Of a DNA stretch of 64,000 nt, positions 8,623-16,198 are shown one piece after another; the first letter of the stretch is position 1; every line of letters begins with the position of its first letter. A program made the translations under genes and the position numbers. Under the pieces are notes generated by a model. It was not told where the DNA came from. It did no database searches and saw only the letters and a program-made list of their open reading frames with translations. This DNA is from Microscilla marina ATCC 23134 (lineage in GTDB: Bacteria; Bacteroidota; Bacteroidia; Cytophagales; Microscillaceae), in contig NZ_AAWS01000008.1 of the NCBI RefSeq assembly GCF_000169175.1, positions 62,001 through 126,000 on the forward strand. Direction: 5' to 3'.

Positions 8623-9993
8623 TTAACTTGTCATTGCAGTAAGCAAATCGGCTTGGGTGATGATATGGATTTGGTTTTCATCGTCACGTACCATCAGGGC
8701 AGGGTTGTCTTTGTTGATCAACGATGACAGCACATCTACGGTGTTGTCCATCGCCACAAAGGTAAACGGTTTGTCCATAAAAGTGTCTATGGATTGATTT
8801 TTGATGTCGGGCGACTCTATCAATTTAGCCAAAATCTTAGAGTCACTCAAACTACCTACAATATGTTCACCATCTGTAATCGGAATCTGAGAAATTCCTT
8901 CTTTGGTAATCGTAGAAATAGCGTCAGCCACTTTACAGTTTTTGTCTATAGTAACCAGCTTGCCACTTCCGTTTTTGCGCGATACAATGTGGCGTGCTGT
9001 AGCAAAAGAGCGCTCCTCTAAGAAACCATGCGCACGCATCCACTCGTCGTTGTATACTTTGGCAAGGTAGCGGGTACCATGGTCAGGCAGTATAATCACC
9101 ATTGTGTCCTCTTCTTTGAGGTTTTCACGGGCATACTCCAGGGCACCATATACGGCAGCCCCACACGACCAACCCACAAACAGCCCTTCTTCGCGCGCCA
9201 GGCGTCGGGTCATAATTGCAGAGTCTTTGTCGGTTACCTTTACGAAGGTGTCAATCATGCTAAAATCTACATTTTTAGGCAAAATATCTTCGCCAATGCC
9301 TTCAGTCAGGTAAGGGTAAATCTCGTTTTCGTCAAATTCGCCGGTTTCTTTATATTTTTTAAATACCGAACCATACGTATCTATTCCTACCGATACAATA
9401 TTGGCATTTTGTTCTTTCAAGTATTTAGAGGTACCGCAAATGGTGCCACCCGTACCCACACCTGCCGCAAAATGAGTGATTTTGTGTTCGGTTTGTTTCC
9501 ATATCTCAGGGCCAGTGGTCTCATAATGGGCCACTGAGTTTGACATATTGTCGTATTGGTTGGGATAAAACGAGTTAGGAATTTCCTCGTTGAGCTTGCT
9601 TGCCACTGAGTAATAAGAGCGAGGGTCTTCGGGGGCTACATTGGTGGGGCATACGTGTACTTCGGCACCTACAGCTCTTAGTATATCTATTTTTTCCTGA
9701 GACTGTTTATCGGCCATAGTAAAAATACAACGGTATCCTTTGGCGCAAGCCGCCAGTGCCAGCCCCATTCCGGTATTACCTGATGTACCTTCTATAATGG
9801 TGCCCCCTGGTTTAAGCAATCCGGCTTTTTCGGCATCCTCTACCATTTTAATGGCCATGCGGTCTTTTACTGAGTTGCCAGGGTTAAAGTATTCTACTTT
9901 TACCAATATAGTTCCTTTGATACCCTCAGCTATCTTGCCAAGCTTTACCAAAGGAGTATCTCCTATTGTTTCGATGATGGAATTGTAGTACAT
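8623..9993 (-). CDS. Cystathionine beta-synthase (PLP enzyme with C-terminal CBS pair)
   Basis: The 456-residue protein has a fold-type II PLP domain (residues about 1-320) and two CBS motifs after it (KNCKVADAISTITKEGISQIPIT and DKPFTFVAMDNTVDVLSSL). The Schiff-base lysine is in NPGNSVKDRMA, the phosphate loop is GVGTGGTICG, and EGTSGNTGMGLALAA is the substrate loop. The domain order matches bacterial cystathionine beta-synthase (serine or acetylserine plus homocysteine). A cysteine synthase with a CBS pair is the main alternative. The gene stands alone on the minus strand with its own terminator. The CBS pair suggests allosteric control by an adenosyl ligand. Confidence 0.88.
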   Translation of the reverse strand: MYYNSIIETIGDTPLVKLGKIAEGIKGTILVKVEYFNPGNSVKDRMAIKMVEDAEKAGLLKPGGTIIEGTSGNTGMGLALAACAKGYRCIFTMADKQSQEKIDILRAVGAEVHVCPTNVAPEDPRSYYSVASKLNEEIPNSFYPNQYDNMSNSVAHYETTGPEIWKQTEHKITHFAAGVGTGGTICGTSKYLKEQNANIVSVGIDTYGSVFKKYKETGEFDENEIYPYLTEGIGEDILPKNVDFSMIDTFVKVTDKDSAIMTRRLAREEGLFVGWSCGAAVYGALEYARENLKEEDTMVIILPDHGTRYLAKVYNDEWMRAHGFLEERSFATARHIVSRKNGSGKLVTIDKNCKVADAISTITKEGISQIPITDGEHIVGSLSDSKILAKLIESPDIKNQSIDTFMDKPFTFVAMDNTVDVLSSLINKDNPALMVRDDENQIHIITQADLLTAMTS

Positions 9994-10197
9994 ATAATAA
10001 AGTCTGTTTTATTCTTTATAATTCTTCTGTGATTGTGTTTGTCATATCGTGGTTGCAAAGTTCTATAAATTTTCTAACTTTTAACTATTTTTAAGGGATA
10101 ATTGACAGGAGAGAATACAGATAGCCAAGTACTTGTTTGAAGTCAATGTTTCTAATGTGCTTTTGGGGGTAGATGCGTAGCCCTAAGGAATGGTGTA

Positions 10198-10366
10198 AAA
10201 ATAAAGTTCTATAGTAACGTCAAAATATTTTGTTGTCAGGAGAGGCAGGGCAATATCCAGTGGATGTTGAGCCAGTCCTGCGGGACGGCGTCATAGCAGC
10301 GCTAAGGCAAGTTTTTTTAACGAATTCTGTCAGCGAAAGATGACGTTAAAAATGTAAATTTATTTT
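10198..10366. repeat. Candidate 169-bp inverted-repeat element
   Basis: Outer arms AAAATAAA (10198-10205) and TTTATTTT (10359-10366) and inner arms TAACGTCA (10215-10222) and TGACGTTA (10341-10348) are each perfect inverted pairs at matching distances. The spacer between 9994 and 10508 holds no gene that I can support. No second copy was found in the window, so this is weaker than the other elements. Confidence 0.4.
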
Positions 10367-10440
10367 GGCACTATTACTAAGAGGAGCTAAACTGAAAAGA
10401 AGGGTGAATCGATGAAGGGAAAACCGTGTATAATCAAACA

Positions 10441-10483
10441 AAAACCTCCTTGGTTTCTTGGAAAAAGTAAGCCAGGAGGTTTT
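10441..10483 (-). terminator. Terminator after the STAS-like small gene
   Basis: AAAACCTCCT pairs with AGGAGGTTTT. The further TGG/CC pairing inside is imperfect. It lies 25 bp beyond the stop codon of the minus-strand gene at 10509. Confidence 0.7.
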
Positions 10484-10508
10484 ATAGTTTAAGCGTGAAA
10501 GCGAGATG

Positions 10509-10928
10509 CTAAGCAAAGTCGAGCAACCAGGCGTAGGCAGGTGTTTCTTCTTTGAAATACTTGGTAGTTAAAATTAAATTCCCTGTTTCGTCAAAAGTCT
10601 GGCTTACCGCCAGGTCATTGACAAAATCTCCATTGCTGAGCACAGCAAAGTAAAACTCTTGCCCTACAAATATCTTTTGGAATACGTTTAGGCTGTGCCA
10701 TTCTTGCATTTCGGGACTCATGATATAATGAAACCCACTTAAATTAATTAGCCACTTTTGGGGGATTTTTTGGCGCTCTAATTTGCGTACCAACTGTCCA
10801 AGGTCTTTACGGTATTCATCATCACTCATATCAACCGTGTCTTGGTACCACTCCTGATGCCCTAGTTGTAAGCTTTTCTCTACAGCAATGGATTGATACC
10901 TGCTTTGGTAAATGGTTTCTAACTGCAT
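10509..10928 (-). CDS. Hypothetical protein, possibly SpoIIAA/STAS-like
   Basis: This 139-residue soluble protein has no signal peptide. The pattern is beta-alpha: an N-terminal strand region, the helix DDEYRKDLGQLVRKLERQ, a hydrophobic strand PQKWLINLSGFHYIMSPEMQEWH, a second helix-strand (KIFVGQEFYFAVLSNGDFVNDLAV) and a terminal KEETPAYAWLLDF. An ending of this kind, acidic then A-x-x-W-L, is common in STAS/SpoIIAA-like proteins of Bacteroidota. That is resemblance only; no characterised family is recognised. Confidence 0.6.
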   Translation of the reverse strand: MQLETIYQSRYQSIAVEKSLQLGHQEWYQDTVDMSDDEYRKDLGQLVRKLERQKIPQKWLINLSGFHYIMSPEMQEWHSLNVFQKIFVGQEFYFAVLSNGDFVNDLAVSQTFDETGNLILTTKYFKEETPAYAWLLDFA

Positions 10929-11426
10929 AGTGATTGTTTTTTATTAGCTCAATAATATATTTCATAGCTTGGCAATGCTTGTTACAAACTGGTGATAGTG
11001 CTCCTTGCAAGCCAATATCTGTGTGTACGGAAGGCTTTGTTGGTTGGTTTTATCAGGCAAATGTATGTGTATGCCTAAAGCCGTATAAATCACATTTACT
11101 TAGTTTAATTAAAATACAGGTGGTTGCCATGCATTTTGTGTTTACTTATTTTATTGCCTGTGTTGGTTTTTGTTTTGTAAAATATTATTTAACTTAATTT
11201 TATGCTGTTTTTGTTTGTTATGATTAAATGTAGTATTGTTTTTTTTGATTTAATTTAAATTTTATTCTGTGTAGAAAAATTAAAAATAACCTTCATATTG
11301 TGCAATAAGTGAATTTTAAATGCAAAAATATCAATAAAGAGTAGTTGAGTGTTTTGTTTTTTATCGGAAAACAAGCTTTTTGATGGTGAATTTAGAATAT
11401 CAATATAAAAATTATACAATCAAAAA

Positions 11427-13058
11427 ATGGATACAATTACTACTATGCCGAGCATATTTCCGGCGGCACAAGACATTCCTACCCAATATCAAATCAATGA
11501 ATTTATAGAACAGCGCGAGTACCTGATTGATGGGGAACTTCGCCAGTGGCAGGGACCAATGAACCAGGTGCAGTCGCCAGTATGCATTGAGACAATGGAA
11601 GGCTATCAGCAAAAAATAATTGGTAGCAGTCCCTTGCTTACCTCCAAAGAGTCGCTGGAAGCCCTGACCGCTGCCCACAAAGCATACAATAAAGGACAAG
11701 GCTTTTGGCCTACGCTTAAAGTAAAAGAACGCATTCAATATATGGAGGTGTTTGTAACTGAAATGCAAAAACAACGCGATGAAGTAGTGAAGTTGCTGAT
11801 GTGGGAAATTGGCAAAACCCTGGCTGACTCTACCAAAGAGTTTGACCGCACGGTTACATACATTCAAGACACCATCAATGCCCTGAAAGACCTGGATAGG
11901 CGTTCGTCAAAATTTGAAATAGAAAGCGGTGTCATTGCCCAAATTCGTCGAGTACCTTTAGGAGTTACCCTTTGTATGGGGCCTTACAACTACCCGTTGA
12001 ATGAGACCTTCACCACCTTAATTCCTGCGTTGATCATGGGCAACACGGTGGTGTTTAAGCCTGCCAAGTACGGGGTTTTACTGATCAGACCTTTGCTCAA
12101 GGCTTTTTGTGATATTTTTCCGAAAGGAGTAATTAATATTATCTATGGTCGGGGCAGAGATACGGTAGGGGCGTTGATGGAAACCGGGCAAGTAGACGCT
12201 TTTGCTTTTATTGGCACCAATAAAGGCGCCAATGACCTGAAAAAAATGCATCCCAAACCCCACAAGTTGCGCTCGGTACTAGGACTGGACGCTAAAAATC
12301 CTGGCATTGTACTGCCTGATGCTGATATGGAGAATGCCGTAGCCGAATGTGTTACGGGGAGCTTGTCTTACAACGGGCAACGTTGTACTGCTCTTAAGAT
12401 TCTGTTTGTGCATCGCTCTATAGTAGAAGAGTTTTTAGGTAAATTTACCGAGGCAGTAAACCACCTAAAGCCCGGTATGCCCTGGGACGAAGGGGTAAAG
12501 CTTACCCCATTACCAGAACCTGGCAAAACCGATTATTTGGCAGGGTTGGTAAAGGATGCTGAAAGACACGGGGCACAAGTAGTGAATGCCGGATATGGTG
12601 GAGGCGAGGTAAACGAAACCTATTTTCATCCGGCAATACTTTACCCAGTCAATGACCAAATGCGGGTATACCGCGAAGAGCAGTTTGGCCCGGTAGTACC
12701 AGTGGTGGCTTATGACAACATAGAGGAAGTGATCGCGTATGTGGTCAGCTCTAATTTTGGGCAGCAGGCAAGTATTTTTGGGCGTGACCCTCAAAAGATT
12801 GCCGAGCTCATAGATGAATTGTATCACCAGGTAAGCCGGATCAACATCAATGCACAATGCCAGCGGGGACCCGATGTGTTTCCTTTCAATGGGCGTAAAG
12901 ATTCGGCAGAGGGCACCCTTTCGGTATCTGATGCTTTGCGGGTGTTTTCTATCCGGGCGATTGTAGCCACCAAAGACCAGGAAAGTAACAAAGATATTGT
13001 GCGGAGCATTGTAAAAGAAGGACATTCCAGCTTTTTGCGTACCGATTATATTTTGTAA
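11427..13058 (+). CDS. gapN: NADP-dependent non-phosphorylating glyceraldehyde-3-phosphate dehydrogenase-like aldehyde dehydrogenase
   Basis: The 543-residue aldehyde dehydrogenase family protein probably oxidises glyceraldehyde 3-phosphate to 3-phosphoglycerate with NADP, bypassing ATP formation and giving NADPH. The catalytic cysteine is C320 in SYNGQRCTALK. The cofactor region MGPYNYPLNETFTTLIPALI and NTVVFKPAKYG, and the late motif REEQFGPVVPVV, are intact. At the position where most aldehyde dehydrogenases have the LELGGK glutamate, this protein reads LGLDAKNPG. This appears to be a subfamily trait, but I cannot verify it here. The preceding spacer (10929-11426) is very AT-rich and holds no supported gene; it is a likely promoter region. 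Confidence 0.82.
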   Translation: MDTITTMPSIFPAAQDIPTQYQINEFIEQREYLIDGELRQWQGPMNQVQSPVCIETMEGYQQKIIGSSPLLTSKESLEALTAAHKAYNKGQGFWPTLKVKERIQYMEVFVTEMQKQRDEVVKLLMWEIGKTLADSTKEFDRTVTYIQDTINALKDLDRRSSKFEIESGVIAQIRRVPLGVTLCMGPYNYPLNETFTTLIPALIMGNTVVFKPAKYGVLLIRPLLKAFCDIFPKGVINIIYGRGRDTVGALMETGQVDAFAFIGTNKGANDLKKMHPKPHKLRSVLGLDAKNPGIVLPDADMENAVAECVTGSLSYNGQRCTALKILFVHRSIVEEFLGKFTEAVNHLKPGMPWDEGVKLTPLPEPGKTDYLAGLVKDAERHGAQVVNAGYGGGEVNETYFHPAILYPVNDQMRVYREEQFGPVVPVVAYDNIEEVIAYVVSSNFGQQASIFGRDPQKIAELIDELYHQVSRININAQCQRGPDVFPFNGRKDSAEGTLSVSDALRVFSIRAIVATKDQESNKDIVRSIVKEGHSSFLRTDYIL

Positions 13059-13071
13059 ATAAATGATGCCT

Positions 13072-13103
13072 CAAGGTACAGGTTCCTTCTTACTTGTACC
13101 TTG
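13072..13103 (+). terminator. Hairpin after the gapN-like gene
   Basis: CAAGGTACA and TGTACCTTG form a perfect 9-bp stem with a 14-base loop, 13 bp after the stop codon. There is no strong T run, so termination is only probable. Confidence 0.45.
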
Positions 13104-13177
13104 TTACTTATTGAGTGTGTTTTGTTATTGGTTGTTTATTGCTACCTTGCCTGCACAACTTTAAAATAACTATAGCA

Positions 13178-13807
13178 ATGAAAACCTCCATTTTTTATCC
13201 TGGTTTGGCGGCCTATTTGGCAGAGGTTACTCAAGAGTTTGAACAGATACCTGCCACGCGTCAGCACCAGCTCAAAGAAGTGAGCCAATACATTCGCCAA
13301 AAACTGAATGCAAATCAGCTTGTACAGGTAATAGTGATTTGTACCCACAATTCGCGCCGGAGCCATTTGGGACAAATTTGGCTACAGATAGCCGCTGCTT
13401 TTTATCATATTCAAAGGTTTACTTCCTTTTCGGGAGGAACTGAGTCTACTGCTTTTCACCCCAATGCTGTAACTGCCTTACAAACAGCAGGCATTGAGAT
13501 TGTTTGCCAAAGTGCAGACGAAAACCCTGTATATGAGTGCCGTTATGGTGCCCATTTTCCTACAATAGAAGCTTTCTCTAAAGTGTATACGCACGCCACA
13601 AACCCTACCCAAAGTTTTGCGGCTTTGATGGTATGTACCCAGGCAGACCAGGGTTGCCCTATAGTAACCGGGGCTGAAGCGCGTTTTTCATTGCCTTACC
13701 AAGACCCCAAGGCTTATGACAACACTGCACAACAAAGCGAGCAGTACAACGAAAGGTGTCGCCAAATTGCCCGTGAAATGTTTTTTGTGATGAGCCAGGT
13801 CTTTTGA
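13178..13807 (+). CDS. ArsC/low-molecular-weight protein tyrosine phosphatase-like protein
   Basis: This is a 209-residue protein from the ATG at 13178 (MKTSIFYPG); an upstream GTG would add a poorly matching leader. The phosphatase P-loop CTHNSRR follows the hydrophobic strand VQVIVI, giving the C-x5-R signature of LMW-PTP and thioredoxin-coupled arsenate reductases. SFSGGTESTAFHPNAV matches the family's conserved block. A late CTQADQGCPIVTGAEARF corresponds to the D-P general-acid region; its two cysteines could act in a redox relay. Likely substrates are arsenate or phosphotyrosine. No ars operon genes are adjacent, so arsenate reduction is not established. Confidence 0.8.
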   Translation: MKTSIFYPGLAAYLAEVTQEFEQIPATRQHQLKEVSQYIRQKLNANQLVQVIVICTHNSRRSHLGQIWLQIAAAFYHIQRFTSFSGGTESTAFHPNAVTALQTAGIEIVCQSADENPVYECRYGAHFPTIEAFSKVYTHATNPTQSFAALMVCTQADQGCPIVTGAEARFSLPYQDPKAYDNTAQQSEQYNERCRQIAREMFFVMSQVF

Positions 13808-13945
13808 AAAAAAAACGTTGGGAACGCCAGAAGGAACAAGCCCTAAACTCGGTCTTGATTGAGCATTGGCTTCATCGTAAAAACAGACAACCCCTCACCC
13901 AGCTTTTGCCAGATCAGAGGTTGATTGTACATTAAAAACGATGCG

Positions 13946-15217
13946 CTAATCTTTGAAACTAAAATTCATAATAGGCATTAAACGAAGCAGTAAAGGATTG
14001 TCTCTGACATAATTGAGCAAACCAAACTGAAAACCTTTGAGCTTACGGGCGTAGTTAAAGATACCAATGGTTACCCCTTTTTGCTTACCCTTGATGTGGT
14101 TAAATGCACTAATGGCAAGCCCCTTCATAGTACCTCCATCTACTACATTGAGGTAAGCAGGAGCTATGTGAACACCACGTACATACTTGCCACCTACTAC
14201 CAATGCTGCTGACAGCCCGCTGAGTTTTTTGGCGCCTACGGCTACCCCAGCTATGTTGATCCCCTTTACCTCGTCGCCTGCTCCTATGGCTATTCCGGCA
14301 AGGTTAAGCCCATATACCTGGCTACCCGCAGCTACGGCTATTCCAGCCACGTTTATCCCCACGGTTCTTTCGCCCGAGGCTACTGCAATGGCCGAAGCTG
14401 AGACTCCATATACGTTTTTACCTGCTCCAACGGCAAGCCCACCTAGGTTGATGCCTGCAATATTGTCGCCCGCGCCTACGGCTAAACCGCCTATATTGAG
14501 TCCTTGTGCTTTGTCGCCTGCGCCTATTACCCCAAAACTGGCATTGATTCCACTGACGTTGCCCCCTGAGCCTACGGCTAAACCGCCCAGGTTGAACCCA
14601 GTGATTTCTTTGCCTGCCCCTACAGCAAGCCCGCCTATGTTGATGCCTTGCACTTTTTTTCCGGCACCTGCTGCCAAACCGCCCACATTTATTCCAGTCA
14701 GGTTTTTGCCAGCGCCCAGCCCCAGCCCTCCTATATTTAGCAAGCCACTTACATTGTGCCCGGCGCCTAGCCCCAGTCCACCCAGGTTGACCAAGCCTAC
14801 TACGTTGCGTCCAGCTCCGGCACCCAGCACACCCACGGTTACTCCATATATCGACTCGGTGGCACCTACACCAACTCCCACGGCAATGCCTCTAATGTTG
14901 CGGGCGCCAGTGAGTGGTACGCCTAAGGCCACGCCATTGACGTTGCCTCCTTCGCCCTGCTCCATATCATAGGGTGTCCAGATAGTGGCATTGAGCCCAT
15001 TGACTTTTTGTAGACGGTAGTCACGATAATTTAGTCTAATGCCATTAAACTTTTTAGAATTGCCAAAGCCTATGCCGGTATGCTTGACTGCAAGGTTGAA
15101 ACCGCCTCCGGCATCTTGTGCCAATACCGGCAGGGTAGTCATAGAGAGTAAAGAAAAGAGCACGATCAGGTAGCCTGCCACCACCTGGGTGTGATGCAGT
15201 TGTTTAAATTTATTCAT
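13946..15217 (-). CDS. Glycine-rich LA_2272-type surface repeat protein
   Basis: The 423-residue protein has an N-terminal signal segment (hydrophobic residues about 13-33, ending VLAQ). Residues about 75-320 contain roughly 15 consecutive units of mostly 16 residues. Typical units are GKKVQGINIGGLAVGA and GDNIAGINLGGLAVGA. The pattern of alternating small and hydrophobic residues with an invariant G-hydrophobic-N suggests a beta-solenoid. The C-terminus (GVTIGIFNYARKLKG, FQFGLLNYVRDNPLLL, ending in MNFSF) is like LA_2272-type surface repeat proteins and would suit an outer-membrane or surface location. No catalytic motif is visible. On the opposite strand the repeats create a long proline/threonine-rich frame that is not a gene. 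Confidence 0.8.
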   Translation of the reverse strand: MNKFKQLHHTQVVAGYLIVLFSLLSMTTLPVLAQDAGGGFNLAVKHTGIGFGNSKKFNGIRLNYRDYRLQKVNGLNATIWTPYDMEQGEGGNVNGVALGVPLTGARNIRGIAVGVGVGATESIYGVTVGVLGAGAGRNVVGLVNLGGLGLGAGHNVSGLLNIGGLGLGAGKNLTGINVGGLAAGAGKKVQGINIGGLAVGAGKEITGFNLGGLAVGSGGNVSGINASFGVIGAGDKAQGLNIGGLAVGAGDNIAGINLGGLAVGAGKNVYGVSASAIAVASGERTVGINVAGIAVAAGSQVYGLNLAGIAIGAGDEVKGINIAGVAVGAKKLSGLSAALVVGGKYVRGVHIAPAYLNVVDGGTMKGLAISAFNHIKGKQKGVTIGIFNYARKLKGFQFGLLNYVRDNPLLLRLMPIMNFSFKD

Positions 15218-15515
15218 GGTTTTTATGGTATTTTATATGGTTCAATGTATTTGCCTTTAAGACACCCCACTTGCTGTCAAAGGTTGCTTGAGGCTATAAT
15301 TATTTTCGGTTGAAGGACATAACTGTTTGTTTTTATGGGCTTTAGGTAAGTTGATAATCGATACAAATGGCAATAATTTTGATAGGAAAACCAGTCGCCT
15401 GGTAGCTGCTGTGTTCAAATGGTTACCCAATTTTCCAAACCTCAAAAACATCTAAAGCCACCCTTGGGTTATTCGATAAAGTTTTGGAGTGTATTTAAAA
15501 TTCATTCAATTTAAA

Positions 15516-16010
15516 ATGAAAAAAAGTTATTACTTTCTTTGGTTTCGCCTGCATCAAACCGACCAATACCTTATTTGGGTGCAAGCCGATCACAACTTGG
15601 TTTACCTTGAAACCCCGTCGTTCCTGCCCACTTTTTCCAGCAAAGAAGCATTGAAACAATATGCCCACACAAAACAAATTCAACTAGAAGCCGATCCTCC
15701 TGTATTGCACCACCTGGACCTTGCCCTTGGTTGGTTGTCAAACCCGCAGGCAGACTTCAACTGTTTACAGTTTTTGGCAGCGTGGCATCTCTTTGGCGAC
15801 ATTGCCCGTAGTGTAAACAAGTTTTTTTTGGGCAACCAACAAAAAGATAGGCTCACCAATCAAGTGTATGATAAGTTGTTTGGAGGCAACAACCGACCTG
15901 CCTCAGCTTATGACCCTCACTGGACAGTGACCGAACTCAAAAGGCTTGCTGAAGTGCTTACACAGGGGTTTCAGCTAATGAAAGGGGTAACCAAAGAAAT
16001 AAAAAGGTGA
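15516..16010 (+). CDS. Hypothetical protein
   Basis: This is a 164-residue soluble protein read from the ATG at 15516; an upstream GTG exists but adds only nine residues. It begins MKKSYYFLWFRLHQTDQYLIW with aromatic strand-like segments, then DLALGWLSNPQADFNCLQFLAAWHLFGDIARSVNK. It ends in a basic helix. There is no signal peptide or recognisable domain. The style resembles immunity or accessory proteins, but that is only an impression. It converges on the large protease gene, with a terminator between. Confidence 0.65.
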   Translation: MKKSYYFLWFRLHQTDQYLIWVQADHNLVYLETPSFLPTFSSKEALKQYAHTKQIQLEADPPVLHHLDLALGWLSNPQADFNCLQFLAAWHLFGDIARSVNKFFLGNQQKDRLTNQVYDKLFGGNNRPASAYDPHWTVTELKRLAEVLTQGFQLMKGVTKEIKR

Positions 16011-16106
16011 GCAGTAGGTGTGGGAGATTTTTTTAAATAGCGTTTGCCCAATCCTGGCGATTAGCCAATTTGAGCATCTACTCAGGTAACTTTGTACTTA
16101 TAATCG

Positions 16107-16139
16107 AAAAAAGCCACCTCAAGTTTGAGGTGACTTTTA
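16107..16139. terminator. Bidirectional terminator between convergent genes
   Basis: AAGCCACCTCAA pairs with TTGAGGTGACTT (one mismatch) around a 1-base centre, flanked by A and T runs on the two sides. It separates the + gene ending at 16010 from the minus gene ending at 16199. Confidence 0.7.
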
Positions 16140-16198
16140 ATTTAAGTCAGATGTCAATCAGTGGACTTCATCTATCTATTTATATCAAAGGTCAGCCA

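Noticed and set aside
10934-11197. An 87-codon frame upstream of the aldehyde dehydrogenase gene
   Set aside because: Very AT-rich, with Cys/Phe-rich low-complexity sequence and no family resemblance; likely non-coding promoter DNA.
14187-14972. A 261-codon frame on the plus strand, rich in proline and threonine
   Set aside because: It lies opposite the glycine-rich surface repeats; its composition follows from the complement of GGN and GCN codons, and it has no domain or signal.
16080-16100. TAACTTTG as a promoter -7 box
   Set aside because: It lies in a convergent terminator region with no downstream plus-strand gene; it shows that the motif also occurs by chance.
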